DNA from: a candidate division WOR-3 bacterium
Lineage (GTDB): Bacteria > Hydrothermota > UBA3072
Assembly (NCBI GenBank): GCA_039804165.1
Contig: JBDRZZ010000002.1
Coordinates: 114,648-178,647 of the forward strand
Length of the DNA: 64,000 bases
Reading direction: 5' to 3'
Shown: positions 23,369 to 33,183 of the stretch, one piece after another
How the letters are laid out: the number at the start of each line of letters is the position of its first letter
How positions within the stretch are numbered: position 1 is the first letter of the stretch
Notes under the pieces: generated by a model
Told to the model about the DNA's origin: nothing
Seen by the model: the letters and a program-made list of their open reading frames with translations, nothing else
The model's database searches: none
Translations under genes and position numbers: made by a program

Positions 23369-25060
23369 GTGAGAGTCGGAAGAATATTATTATTGGATGG
23401 TGTTATCACAGAAACACAATTAAAGGAAGCGCTAAAAAGGCAGCGAGAGGTGGGAGGACGTTTAGGTACAAACTTATTAGAATTAGGCTATGTTAACGAA
23501 AGACAACTTGTTAGCGCTCTTGAGAAAAGTTTAAACGTAAAAGGTGTTGTCCTTTCTGATTATCCTTTAGATAAAGAAGTTTTAAATTTGATTTCCCCTG
23601 ATATTGCTAGAGCTTATGAGTGTGTTCCTGTAGAGAGGAAAGGGAAAACCCTTTATTTGGCGATGATAAATCCAAGTGATGTTCAAGCCCAAGAAGATAT
23701 TAGATTTAAGACAGGGTATGACATAGTTCCTTTAATAGCAGCTGAAAAATCTATAAAAAGAGTTTTAAAAGAACATTACGAAACTAAGGCTCTTGAAGAT
23801 GAGGTTGCGGAAGAGATGGGTCTTAAAGAAGAAATAGAAGTAATGGAAGAAAAAGAAGAGGAAGAAGAAGCATCTGTTCTCACCGCTCAGATTGAATCTG
23901 GACCAGTAGTCCAATATGTAAATTATCTTTTGAAAAAAGCTGTAATGGAAGGAGTAAGTGATCTACATATTGAACCTTTTGAAAAAGATGTGAGAGTAAG
24001 AGTGAGAATTGATGGAGTTTTGCACGATTTTCAACCTCCTCCTTTTAAACTTTATAAAGCAGTTGTGTCCAGAATTAAGGTTATGTCAAATCTTAAGATT
24101 CAGGAGAAAAGGAGGCCTCAGGATGGAAGATTTCAAGCTCAAATTATGGGAAGAAAAATCGATTTTAGGGTAGGGGTTGTTCCAACTGTTTTTGGAGAGA
24201 AAGTGGCTATACGAGTTCTTGACTCTGAGAGTATAGAGTTTGATTTAACTAAATTAGGATTAGAAGGAAAAGCTCTAAGTGATACTATGAATGCAATAAA
24301 GAAACCCCACGGGATTATCTTAGTTACAGGTCCTACAGGTTCTGGAAAGACAACTACCTTATATTCAATTCTCAGAGAGATTAATAATATAGAAATAAAC
24401 ATTTCTACTGCTGAGGATCCTGTTGAATACACACTTTTTGGAATTAATCAGGTTCAAGTTAGGGAAGAGATTGGTCTTAATTTTGTAGAAGCTTTGAAAG
24501 CTTTTTTACGTCAGGATCCTGATGTAATTATGGTAGGAGAAATAAGAGATAAACCAACCTCAGATATTGCTATACGTTCTTCTCTTACTGGCCATCTTGT
24601 TCTTTCTACTGTTCATACAAATTCTGCAGCAGCTACAGTTACTCGTCTTATAAATATGGGTATCGCTCCTTTTCTTTTGGCTTCAACTCTTGAACTTATT
24701 ATTTCACAGCGATTAGTTAGGACAATTTGCCCAAGATGCAAAGCTCCATATGAAATTTCAGAAGAAGAGATTTTGAAACTTGGTTTTGATCCTTCAAGAC
24801 TGAATGGTAAAAAAGTTTTTCGGGGTTTTGGTTGCGATAATTGTAAAAAAACCGGTTATAAAGGGAGAGTTGGATTGTTTGAAGTTATGGTGGTTAGTCC
24901 AACTATAAGGAAAATGATTGTAGAAGGAGCTACTTCAGACGAAATAGAATTAGAGGCAAGAAAGGAAGGAATGGAGACTTTAAGGGATGCTGGTATTAAA
25001 AAAATTCTTGAGGGGATTACAACTCTTGAAGAAGTGGCTAGAGAGACTCAGGAGAGATAG
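23369..25060 (+). CDS. pilB: type IV pilus assembly ATPase PilB (GspE family), MshEN-containing
   Basis: 563 residues. Extension-type motor ATPase at the cytoplasmic base of a type IV pilus or type II secretion-like machine. The N-terminal MshEN domain has two motif copies, RVGRILLLDGVITETQLKEA and RLGTNLLELGYVNERQLVSA; related motifs bind c-di-GMP in MshE. The linker is acidic (EEKEEEEEA). Walker A GPTGSGKT is at residues 321-328, followed by the Asp-box, Walker B VIMVGEIRD and His-box LSTVHTNSA. The C-terminal zinc site is CPRCKAPYE...GCDNCKKTGYKGR. The start is GTG 23369; it is first in the operon and abuts the second PilB by zero nt. Confidence 0.93.
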   Translation: MRVGRILLLDGVITETQLKEALKRQREVGGRLGTNLLELGYVNERQLVSALEKSLNVKGVVLSDYPLDKEVLNLISPDIARAYECVPVERKGKTLYLAMINPSDVQAQEDIRFKTGYDIVPLIAAEKSIKRVLKEHYETKALEDEVAEEMGLKEEIEVMEEKEEEEEASVLTAQIESGPVVQYVNYLLKKAVMEGVSDLHIEPFEKDVRVRVRIDGVLHDFQPPPFKLYKAVVSRIKVMSNLKIQEKRRPQDGRFQAQIMGRKIDFRVGVVPTVFGEKVAIRVLDSESIEFDLTKLGLEGKALSDTMNAIKKPHGIILVTGPTGSGKTTTLYSILREINNIEINISTAEDPVEYTLFGINQVQVREEIGLNFVEALKAFLRQDPDVIMVGEIRDKPTSDIAIRSSLTGHLVLSTVHTNSAAATVTRLINMGIAPFLLASTLELIISQRLVRTICPRCKAPYEISEEEILKLGFDPSRLNGKKVFRGFGCDNCKKTGYKGRVGLFEVMVVSPTIRKMIVEGATSDEIELEARKEGMETLRDAGIKKILEGITTLEEVARETQER

Positions 25061-26794
25061 ATGCAGAGAATAGGGGAGATTTTAATTCAGGCTGGCAAAA
25101 TTACTCCTGAACAGTTAAAATTTGCTTTGCAAAAGCAAAAACAAGTAGCTAAAAGATTAGGTGCAATTCTTATTGAAGAAGGTTTTATTACAGATAGTGA
25201 GCTTGCAAAGGTTTTGTCTTTACAGTTTCGTGTTCCTTCAATTGATATTAAACCCGAAGATGTGGATAAGAGTGTTATTTCTCTTATAAATAATGATATG
25301 GCACAACGATATCAAGTTTTTCCTATTAGGAGAAAAGGTGGAAGGTTGGTCTTGGGTATGGTTAATCCCGGGGATCTAGAGGCTATTGATGCTGTTGAGT
25401 TTAAAACCGGTTTAAAAGTAGAACCTGTTGTTGTGAGTTACTGGAAAATGAATCAACTTTTAAATCAATTTTATCCAGTTACTAAAGAAATAGACAGAAT
25501 AGAGAAAAAAGAAGAGATGGAAGAGCAATTTATTTTCACAGAAGAAGATGCGGAGGATATTTTTATAAGAGAATCTGAGATAGAAGAAGAAGATTGGAGG
25601 GCTGAGGCTCAAGAGAAACCTGTAATAAAACTTGTTAATTATTTAATTACATCGGCAGTGAAAAAGGGAGCTTCTGATATTCATATTGAGCCTTATGAGA
25701 AAACTTTAAGGGTTAGATTTAGAATAGATGGTGTGTTACAACAAGTAGCTGAACCTCCTTATAGATTAAAAAATGCAATTTCTACAAGAGTTAAAATAAT
25801 GACTGGCACTATGGATCCTTCAGAAAGAAGGCTTACTCAAAATGGAAGGATAAAAATTAGAGTGGATGGGAAACCAATTGATATTAGAGTAAGTATAATA
25901 CCAACAGTTTTTGGAGAGAAAGTGGTGATGAGGATACTTGATCCTTCGGCTCTTATGTTAAATATGGAAGATCTTGGTTTTGAACCAGATGCTCTTGAGA
26001 AATTTCAAAAAGCTATTCTTAAGCCTTATGGATTGGTGCTTGTTACAGGACCCACAGGAAGTGGAAAATCTACAACTTTGTATTCTGCCCTTGCTGCCTT
26101 AAATAAACCAGAAGTAAACATTATGACTGTTGAAGATCCTGTTGAATATAACTTAAAGGGAATAAATCAAGTCCAAGTTAATCCGGAAATAGGATTTGAT
26201 TTCCCTGAAGCTTTACGAGCTTTTTTAAGGCAGTCACCAAATATAATCCTTGTTGGAGAGATTAGAGAAATAGATACAGCTTCTATTGCGATTAGGGCAG
26301 CTCTAACAGGACATCTTGTTTTATCCACTCTTCACACTAATGATGCTCCAAGTGCTGTTCACCGATTAGTGGACATAGGTATAGAGCCTTTCTTAATAGC
26401 AAGCTCTTTGAATCTAATTCAAGCTCAAAGACTTCTTAGAAAAGTTTGTAAAAATTGTAGAAAAAAGATAGGACCGGAGGATGTAGATAAGATAGACATT
26501 CTTAGAAGTATGGGTCTATCTAAAGAGGAAATATTAAATGGGAACATATACAAAGCTGGAGAAGGATGCCCGGAATGTAATTCTACAGGTTATAAAGGTA
26601 GGATTGCAATAACAGAAGTAATGCCTATCTCAATGAATTTGAGAAAAATGATTCTTGAGAAAGCAACAACCGATGAGTTAAGAATAGCTGCTCAGAAAGA
26701 AGGGATGCGAACTCTTAGGGAAGACGGAATTGTTAAGTTAAAAAAAGGTCTCACAAGCCCAGAAGAAGTTTTAAGAGTTACTGTAGAGGTTTAA
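25061..26794 (+). CDS. second PilB/GspE-type pilus ATPase, MshEN-containing
   Basis: 577 residues, paralogue of the preceding gene. Two MshEN motif copies are QRIGEILIQAGKITPEQLKF and KRLGAILIEEGFITDSELAK. Walker A GPTGSGKS is at residues 330-337, followed by Walker B IILVGEIRE and LSTLHTNDA. The zinc site CKNCRKKIG...GCPECNSTGYKGR is present. Both motifs and zinc cysteines are intact, so both PilB-like proteins look active. The ATG directly follows the TAG of the first copy. Whether the two form one hetero-oligomer or serve separate machines cannot be told from the sequence. Confidence 0.92.
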   Translation: MQRIGEILIQAGKITPEQLKFALQKQKQVAKRLGAILIEEGFITDSELAKVLSLQFRVPSIDIKPEDVDKSVISLINNDMAQRYQVFPIRRKGGRLVLGMVNPGDLEAIDAVEFKTGLKVEPVVVSYWKMNQLLNQFYPVTKEIDRIEKKEEMEEQFIFTEEDAEDIFIRESEIEEEDWRAEAQEKPVIKLVNYLITSAVKKGASDIHIEPYEKTLRVRFRIDGVLQQVAEPPYRLKNAISTRVKIMTGTMDPSERRLTQNGRIKIRVDGKPIDIRVSIIPTVFGEKVVMRILDPSALMLNMEDLGFEPDALEKFQKAILKPYGLVLVTGPTGSGKSTTLYSALAALNKPEVNIMTVEDPVEYNLKGINQVQVNPEIGFDFPEALRAFLRQSPNIILVGEIREIDTASIAIRAALTGHLVLSTLHTNDAPSAVHRLVDIGIEPFLIASSLNLIQAQRLLRKVCKNCRKKIGPEDVDKIDILRSMGLSKEEILNGNIYKAGEGCPECNSTGYKGRIAITEVMPISMNLRKMILEKATTDELRIAAQKEGMRTLREDGIVKLKKGLTSPEEVLRVTVEV

Positions 26795-26816
26795 AAACTT
26801 AAAGAAGGAGTTAACT

Positions 26817-27893
26817 ATGGATTATGATATGAAAACTTTGCTTGAAGAGATGGTGAGTAGAGGAGCCACAGATCTCCATTTAACTACGGCTTCACCACCT
26901 GTTTATAGAAAAGATGGGATCTTGGAGAGATCCAATTATCCTCCTCTTTCACCAGCAGATATAGAAAAATTAGTTTATTCTATATTAAATGATGAGCAAA
27001 AGAAAAAGTTTGAAATGAAGAAGGAGCTAGATCTTAGTTTCGGAATACCGGGGCTATCTCGGTTTAGGGCTAACGTTTTTTATCAAAGGGGGCAAATTGC
27101 CTGTGCAATAAGGACAATCCCATTTAAAATTAGAACTTTTAAACAATTAGGTCTACCTCCTATTGTTGCCGAAATGGCGAATAAACAGAAGGGTTTAATC
27201 CTTGTTACAGGACCTACAGGTTGTGGTAAGTCTACAACTCTTGCAGCTATTATAGATAAAATAAATAGAGAGAGGAAAGTTCATATTGTGACAATTGAGG
27301 ATCCTATAGAATATCTATTTAGGCACGAGAGAGCCATTGTTAATCAAAGGCAAGTTGGTGCTGATACAGATGGATTTGCAATTGCATTGAAATACATTCT
27401 AAGGCAGGATCCTGATGTAGTTATGATAGGGGAGATGAGAGATAGAGAAACAATGGAAGCGGCTTTAAATGTTGCTGAAACAGGGCATCTTACGCTTGCT
27501 ACATTACACACAAATTCAGCTGTTGAGTCTATTTCAAGAATTGTTGATACATTCCCAGAAGAAAGACACAATCAGGTTCGAGCTCAGATTGCTTTTGTTC
27601 TAATAGGTATAATAACTCAAAGTTTAATTCCAAAGAAAACTGGCGGAAGAGCATTAGCAGTAGAAATTCTCATTGGAACCCCAGCTGTTAAAGCTTTAAT
27701 AAGAGATAATAAGACTCATCAATTGTATTCTCTAATGCAAGCAGGACAGAAATATGGAATGGTTACAATGAATCAATCTCTTTATAAGTTATATATGGAT
27801 GGAGAGATAACCTTGGAAGACGCTATTTCTTATTCAAGAGAACCTGGAGAATTGGAAGAAATGATAGCAAAGAAACAAATGGTTTTACATTAG
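26817..27893 (+). CDS. pilT: type IV pilus retraction ATPase PilT
   Basis: 358 residues, normal for PilT. The N-terminal region has GATDLHLTTASPPVYRKDG, Walker A GPTGCGKST is at residues 132-140, Walker B is VVMIGEMRD, the His-box is LATLHTNSAVESI, and the C-terminal AIRDNKTHQLYS segment corresponds to the retraction-linked AIRNLIRE-type motif. It lacks an MshEN domain and the zinc cysteines, unlike the PilB paralogues. Its presence indicates a retractable pilus (twitching or DNA uptake) rather than only a secretion system. AAGAAGGAG lies before the ATG. Confidence 0.94.
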   Translation: MDYDMKTLLEEMVSRGATDLHLTTASPPVYRKDGILERSNYPPLSPADIEKLVYSILNDEQKKKFEMKKELDLSFGIPGLSRFRANVFYQRGQIACAIRTIPFKIRTFKQLGLPPIVAEMANKQKGLILVTGPTGCGKSTTLAAIIDKINRERKVHIVTIEDPIEYLFRHERAIVNQRQVGADTDGFAIALKYILRQDPDVVMIGEMRDRETMEAALNVAETGHLTLATLHTNSAVESISRIVDTFPEERHNQVRAQIAFVLIGIITQSLIPKKTGGRALAVEILIGTPAVKALIRDNKTHQLYSLMQAGQKYGMVTMNQSLYKLYMDGEITLEDAISYSREPGELEEMIAKKQMVLH

Positions 27894-27913
27894 TTTTGGA
27901 AAGGAGGTGAGGA

Positions 27914-29119
27914 GTGCCTGATTATATATGGAAAGGAAGAACAGCAAGTGGAGCGATAGAAAGTGGAGAAATTACAGCTGCAAGCTTAGAAGAAGTTAAT
28001 AGAATACTAAGAGAAAGAAAGATTGTTCCAACTTCTATCAGACCCAAACCGAAAGAAATAACGCTTCCTTTTTTAAAAGGGCGAGTTTCTACAAGAGCTA
28101 TCTCCGTTTTCACGAGACAATTTTCTGTTATGATTAATGCAGGATTACCTTTAATAAAATGTCTTGACATTCAAGTCTCTCAAGTTGAATCTCAACGGTT
28201 TAAAAGCATACTTAAAGATTTAATTTCTTCCGTTGAAGGAGGGTCTACTTTAGCAGATGCTTTGAGAGGACATAAGGAAATTTTTGGAGATTTGTATGTA
28301 AATATGGTAGAGGCAGGAGAAAAAGGAGGTTCTCTTGCTTCAATTCTTGCACGTCTTGCCGATTATCTTGAGAAATCAGAGGAGATAAAAAGGAAAATTA
28401 GAGGAGCAATGATTTATCCTGCAGCTATTCTTTTTGTGGCTATTGTTGCTACAGCTATTCTTCTTGTTGCAGTAATTCCAGTATTTTCTCAAATGTTTGC
28501 AGATTTAGGAGGGCAGTTACCTCTACCAACGAGGATTGTTATAGGGTTGAGTAACTTCGTAAGGAAATACATCCTTTTAATTTTTGGCGCGGCAGTTGGA
28601 CTTGTTCTTGCAATTAGATATTACTATAAGACTGAAATGGGTCATTTCCAGATAGATGGTTTTCTTTTGAAGATTCCTATATTTGGGACTTTGATAAAAA
28701 AACAAGCAATAGCAAGGTTTTCAAGAACCCTTGCAACACTTATTTCCTCGGGCGTGAATATTCTTGACGCTCTTGAAATTACAGCTGGAACAACTGGGAA
28801 TAAGTTAGTAGAAAATGCAGTTTTACGGTCAAGAGCTTCAATAGCTCAGGGAGAATCCATTGCAGAACCGTTAAGTAAAGAAAAAGAGTTATTTCCTCCA
28901 ATGGTTGTGCAAATGATTACGATTGGAGAACAAACAGGAGGTCTGGATGAAATGCTTGTGAAAGTTGCTGATTTTTATGATGCTGAGGTAGATCAAGCTG
29001 TGGCTAATTTAATGAGTGCTCTTGAACCTATTGTAATGGTTTTTCTTGGAGGGATTATAGGCGGATTGGTTGTTTCAATGTATCTCCCAATCTTCAAAAT
29101 GGCTCAACAATTTATGTAA
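27914..29119 (+). CDS. pilC: type IV pilus inner-membrane platform protein PilC (GspF family)
   Basis: 401 residues. The start YIWKGRTASGAIESGEI followed by two homologous GspF domains with three membrane segments is typical. Conserved features include FTRQFSVMINAGLPLIKCLDI and, in the second half, FSRTLATLISSGVNILDALEI. PilC couples the motor ATPases to pilin movement. It starts at GTG 27914 with AAAGGAGGTGAGGA just upstream. No pilin, PilM-N-O-P-Q or prepilin peptidase gene is present in this window, so the remaining pilus genes are elsewhere. Confidence 0.94.
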   Translation: MPDYIWKGRTASGAIESGEITAASLEEVNRILRERKIVPTSIRPKPKEITLPFLKGRVSTRAISVFTRQFSVMINAGLPLIKCLDIQVSQVESQRFKSILKDLISSVEGGSTLADALRGHKEIFGDLYVNMVEAGEKGGSLASILARLADYLEKSEEIKRKIRGAMIYPAAILFVAIVATAILLVAVIPVFSQMFADLGGQLPLPTRIVIGLSNFVRKYILLIFGAAVGLVLAIRYYYKTEMGHFQIDGFLLKIPIFGTLIKKQAIARFSRTLATLISSGVNILDALEITAGTTGNKLVENAVLRSRASIAQGESIAEPLSKEKELFPPMVVQMITIGEQTGGLDEMLVKVADFYDAEVDQAVANLMSALEPIVMVFLGGIIGGLVVSMYLPIFKMAQQFM

Positions 29120-29133
29120 TAAAAAGGAATTCT

Positions 29134-30627
29134 GTGAACAAAATTAAAAGATATTGTATATACAGATTTATCTTATTTTTACTTATTTTCTTTCTTATTT
29201 TCATCTTTAGGGAAGAAAGGAAAAGTTTATTTCCTTTATTTTTGCTTTCTTCTATTTTTATTCTTGATGAAATCTTTGTTCTTTCTTCACAAAAGAACCC
29301 TAATTTATTTAATTTAATTTTAGATGGGCTCTATCTTTCTCTTTCTGTTATTTTTACTGGAGGAGCTGTAAGTCCCTTTATTCCTTTTTATCTTCTTCTT
29401 ATTATGTTAACCGCATATATGCTTGAACCCGTTCACTCTTTTATTATAAGTGGTTATTCAATTCTCTCATATGGATTTATTTCGCTTTTTCTAAGGGAAA
29501 AAATTCCTGGGAATCTTATTATGGTTGCTTTACCCGAACTTCCAGGATTAGAAACTGTTTTAATCGAGTTTGTCGTATTTTCTTTTGCTTTTATTTTTAC
29601 TTCTGCTTTTACTTCTCTTATTATTCAAGTTTTTAGGAGACAGTTAATTAGATTTAAGATAGACATTTCCGATATTGTTGAGGCTATTGAATACGGAATT
29701 GTTGCAGTGGATGAAGAAGGTAGGATAGTTTGGAAAAACTCTAAGGCTTCTAAGCTGCTTGGAGTTTCTCTTCCTCGAGGAGAAAGGTATTTAGAAGTTC
29801 TACCTTCTCCTTTTAATGAAGCTTTTGAAAAAATATTAAAGAAAGAAGAGAAACAAATTGAACTTGAAGTTGGAGGTAAAATTTTTACTATAAGGGGTAA
29901 TAATTTTGAAGATAAAGGAGTTATTTTTACAATTAAAGATAGCACTGAAGAGAAGGAAATAGAAAGAAAGATGCAGATGAGAGAGAAATTAGTTACTCTT
30001 GGAAATTTTGCAGCAAATCTTGCCCATGAGGTTAGGAATCCTGTTTCTTCGATTAGAGCTTCAGCAGAACTAATTTCTCCTTCAAAAGGTAAGGTTAATA
30101 AAAATAAAAAAATAAAAGAGGTTATATTAAAGGAGTCTGATAGATTAGACTATCTTGTGGAAAGCTTTTTAGATTTTGCAAAGAGTTTTGATCTTGAATC
30201 TAAAGAAATTCAAGTTTATTCTCTAATTGAAAATGTTATTCGGGATTTGAAAAAGAGCAAATATTTTAATAAAAATATAAAAATTCAGAATAAAGTTGGA
30301 AAAGAATTTAAGATAAAAGGAGATTATAACCTTTTAAGAAGTGTTTTTTTTAATCTTGGGGTTAATTCTTTGAAAGCAATCTCTAAAGAGGGAACTGTAG
30401 AGTTTGGGGTAGAAGAAAATGATAAAAAAGTAATATTTGTTAAAGATACAGGATGTGGAATTAAAGAAGAAGATTTAAATGAGATATTTTCTCCCTTTTA
30501 TTCGCGTTTTAAAGAGGGTTTTGGTTTTGGGCTTCCTATAGTAAAAAAAATATTAGATTTACACAATTTTGATATTGAGGTTAAAAGTAAAGTTGGAGAA
30601 GGAACGGAGGTTAAAGTTATCATATGA
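29134..30627 (+). CDS. pilS: PilS-like sensor histidine kinase
   Basis: 497 residues. About six N-terminal membrane segments (to residue ~170) are followed by a PAS domain (VEAIEYGIVAVDEEGRIVWK), the HisKA phosphoacceptor FAANLAHEVRNPVSSIR, and a HATPase_c domain with N-box FNLGVNSLKAIS and G-boxes DTGCGIKE and FGFGLPIVKK. This arrangement is typical of PilS. It starts at GTG 29134 and overlaps the response regulator gene by 4 nt (ATGA). The membrane input, PAS and the neighbouring pil genes point to sensing of pilin levels, as known in Pseudomonas. The signal here is inferred. Confidence 0.88.
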   Translation: MNKIKRYCIYRFILFLLIFFLIFIFREERKSLFPLFLLSSIFILDEIFVLSSQKNPNLFNLILDGLYLSLSVIFTGGAVSPFIPFYLLLIMLTAYMLEPVHSFIISGYSILSYGFISLFLREKIPGNLIMVALPELPGLETVLIEFVVFSFAFIFTSAFTSLIIQVFRRQLIRFKIDISDIVEAIEYGIVAVDEEGRIVWKNSKASKLLGVSLPRGERYLEVLPSPFNEAFEKILKKEEKQIELEVGGKIFTIRGNNFEDKGVIFTIKDSTEEKEIERKMQMREKLVTLGNFAANLAHEVRNPVSSIRASAELISPSKGKVNKNKKIKEVILKESDRLDYLVESFLDFAKSFDLESKEIQVYSLIENVIRDLKKSKYFNKNIKIQNKVGKEFKIKGDYNLLRSVFFNLGVNSLKAISKEGTVEFGVEENDKKVIFVKDTGCGIKEEDLNEIFSPFYSRFKEGFGFGLPIVKKILDLHNFDIEVKSKVGEGTEVKVII

Positions 30628-31955
30628 ATGAACGGATTTTGGTAATTGATGATGAGGTGAGTATTCTTGAAGTTATTAAACTTGGGTTAGAAGAAAATGG
30701 ATTTAAAGTAGATATATTTTCTGATCCAAAAGAGGCTTTAGAAAAATTTTCTATGGAAAATTATGATGCCGTTCTTACTGATATAAATATGCCGGAGATG
30801 TCTGGACTTGAAGTCTTACATCGGTGTAAGGAAATAGATCCGGAATCGGTTGTCATTCTTATAACAGCTTATTCTTCTATTGATTCTGCAATAGAAGCAA
30901 TAAGAGGGGGTGCTTTAGATTATATAAGAAAACCTTTTAGGATGGAAGAGTTAATCTTAAGACTGAAAGAAGCATTGGAAAGAGTTAGAACAAAAAAGAG
31001 TTTGAAGACTCTTAGAGAGGAGAAACTTGAAGAATTTAAAATTATCGGAAATAATGAAAAGATAAGGGAGATAAGAGAGAAAATAGAAAAAGTAGCTTCA
31101 ACCACTTCTCCTGTTCTTATTTATGGAGAAAGTGGAACAGGAAAAGAATTGGTTGCAAATTTAATTCATTATCACTCAAATAGACCTGGAAGATTTGTTC
31201 CAATTAATTGTTCAGCTTTTCCATCAGAGTTGTTAGAATCGGAGCTTTTTGGATATAAAAAAGGAGCTTTTACAGGAGCAGATAGAGATAAAAAAGGATT
31301 GTTCGAGGTTGCTAATAAAGGAACTTTATTTCTGGATGAAATTAGTACACTTCCTTTAGAACTTCAACCAAAAATACTTAGAGCTATCCAGGAGATGAGT
31401 TTTACACCCTTAGGAGGGACAAAAGAAGTTAAAGTAGATGTAAGGATAGTGAGTGCTACAAACGAGAATATTGAGAAACTTGTAGAAGAGAAGAAATTTA
31501 GAGAAGATTTATATTATAGATTGAATGTAATTCCCATAAGAATTCCGCCTCTTAGGGAGAGAAGAGAAGACATTCTTGCTTTGGTTCAACATTTTAATAA
31601 GAAAATTTCGGCAAGGCTAAATTTGAAGGAGAAGATTTTTACGGATGATGCTTATGAAAAATTGATGAATTATAAATGGCCTGGAAATGTCAGAGAATTA
31701 GAAAATTTTATTGAAAGGTTGATTGTTTTAGAGAGTTCAGAAGTTATTGATGCTTCTCTTCTTCCAGATGAAATTGGAGGTAAAGAGGAAGGGGAAAAGT
31801 TTAATTTAGAAGAGATAGAAAAAAGAACCATAAAAAGAGCGTTGGAAGTCGCAAGAGGAGATAAAAGCAAAGCTTCAGAACTTTTGGGAATTCACCCCTC
31901 AACTCTTTATAGAAAGATTAAAAGTTATAAGTTAGAATCTCTTTTAGAAGTGTGA
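30624..31955 (+). CDS. pilR: PilR-like sigma-54-dependent response regulator
   Basis: 443 residues. Receiver domain with Asp53 in TDINMPEMSG, a central AAA+ domain with Walker A GESGTGKE, the sigma-54 contact loop GAFTGA intact (YKKGAFTGADRDKKG), and a C-terminal Fis-type HTH (KASELLGIHPSTLYRKIKSY). It should activate sigma-54 promoters after phosphorylation by the adjacent kinase. The rpoN gene is also in this window (50018-51430). Target promoters were not recognised here. The pilus operon itself has a sigma-70-type promoter. Confidence 0.92.
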   Translation: MNERILVIDDEVSILEVIKLGLEENGFKVDIFSDPKEALEKFSMENYDAVLTDINMPEMSGLEVLHRCKEIDPESVVILITAYSSIDSAIEAIRGGALDYIRKPFRMEELILRLKEALERVRTKKSLKTLREEKLEEFKIIGNNEKIREIREKIEKVASTTSPVLIYGESGTGKELVANLIHYHSNRPGRFVPINCSAFPSELLESELFGYKKGAFTGADRDKKGLFEVANKGTLFLDEISTLPLELQPKILRAIQEMSFTPLGGTKEVKVDVRIVSATNENIEKLVEEKKFREDLYYRLNVIPIRIPPLRERREDILALVQHFNKKISARLNLKEKIFTDDAYEKLMNYKWPGNVRELENFIERLIVLESSEVIDASLLPDEIGGKEEGEKFNLEEIEKRTIKRALEVARGDKSKASELLGIHPSTLYRKIKSYKLESLLEV

Positions 31956-31964
31956 GGAGAGAGA

Positions 31965-33104
31965 ATGTTTTTTGTTTCATTTTTAATAGGATTTAGTGCG
32001 GATTTTCAAGTAGGAAGAGACACTAATTTTGTTCCTTATGTGATTGCAAGTTATAGAATACCTTTTTCTGATTTGGTATTTTATAAAAGGGATACTTTCT
32101 ATTTAGGAGAATATCTCGTTTCTTTAGCTTTGAAAAGAGATAGATATCAAATGGGAGGCAAGAGTAAAAAAAATAAAATATTGGTTAATGATTATAATGA
32201 AACCAAATCTGAAAATCTTTACCATAGCGATTCCATTAAAGTGGAAGTTCCTGAAGGAGAAGTAGAAGTTATTCTTACTCTTTCAGATATTAATTCAAAT
32301 AGAGTTTGGAGTAAGTCGGAAAAAATAAAAATCTCAAAACTAAAGTCCCCAGACATTGGCTCTATAAGATGGCTTTCTAATCCTTCTAAAGAGGTCTTTA
32401 CAAATAAAGATACTGTTAAAATTAAGATAAATATTTTAAGTAAAGAAAAAGAAAAAATTGGATTGACTCTTTATTTCAAAGATGAAAAAGAGAAGGTTTT
32501 TTTTAAAAGGGATACAACATTTTTTGTTAATAAAATTCAAGAAGTAAAAGTTTTTATTCCTGCTTCTAAATTTGAAGAAGGTTTTTATACTTTTTTTGTA
32601 GAACTTAAGCCTATAGAGAGAAAAGAAGTAATAAGAAAATCTATTTCTTTCAGGGTATGGCACCCTTTTTTCCAATCTAAAAGATTTTTAGAAAGAGTTA
32701 GGCAAATGGAATACATTGCTACTTCAAGTGAGATAAAGAAATTACTAACCGCGGAAATAGAAGAGAGAGAAAAGCTATGGAATGAGTTCTGGGAAAGTAA
32801 AGATCCAACACCTGGAGATAACATAAATGAGATCCAAATTACTTATTTTGAGAGAGTTGACTATGCAAATAAGCATTTTTCGTACAATTCTCTCTTTGAA
32901 GGTTGGAGGACAGATAGGGGAAAGATTTACATCATTTTAGGACCCCCTGATTATATAACTGAAGAACCTGTTAGTAACATTTCAGAATATTATGCTTATC
33001 AAATATGGTATTATTATGATAAAAGGTATAAGTTGATTTTTGTGCAGCGATATCTTACAGGAGATTATGAGTTGTTAAATCCCCCTCCTGAATATTGGAG
33101 ATAA
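31965..33104 (+). CDS. GWxTD domain-containing protein, exported
   Basis: 379 residues. A short hydrophobic N terminus (MFFVSFLIGFSADF) may be a signal peptide. The C terminus holds the hallmark FEGWRTDRGKIYIILGPPDYI, after which the GWxTD family is named, then YQIWYYYDKRYKLIFV. GWxTD proteins are found mainly in FCB-group and related phyla and have no established function; the N-terminal half is beta-rich. It lies 9 nt after pilR with a GAGGAGAGAG site before the ATG, so it is the last gene of the pilus operon in this organism. Confidence 0.82.
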   Translation: MFFVSFLIGFSADFQVGRDTNFVPYVIASYRIPFSDLVFYKRDTFYLGEYLVSLALKRDRYQMGGKSKKNKILVNDYNETKSENLYHSDSIKVEVPEGEVEVILTLSDINSNRVWSKSEKIKISKLKSPDIGSIRWLSNPSKEVFTNKDTVKIKINILSKEKEKIGLTLYFKDEKEKVFFKRDTTFFVNKIQEVKVFIPASKFEEGFYTFFVELKPIERKEVIRKSISFRVWHPFFQSKRFLERVRQMEYIATSSEIKKLLTAEIEEREKLWNEFWESKDPTPGDNINEIQITYFERVDYANKHFSYNSLFEGWRTDRGKIYIILGPPDYITEEPVSNISEYYAYQIWYYYDKRYKLIFVQRYLTGDYELLNPPPEYWR

Positions 33105-33148
33105 TTTTAAAGTAAAGTCTTTATAAATCTATATTTTTTAAAAAGATG

Positions 33149-33176
33149 TTGACAATAGAAAAATCCAAAATACTTT
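33149..33176 (+). promoter_or_regulatory. promoter of sirtuin-prfA-prmC-nadK-recN operon, probable leaderless start
   Basis: TTGACA at 33149-33154, 16-bp spacer, TACTTT at 33171-33176, then 7 nt (TATCTAT) to ATG 33184. No Shine-Dalgarno is present. Confidence 0.65.
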
Positions 33177-33183
33177 TATCTAT

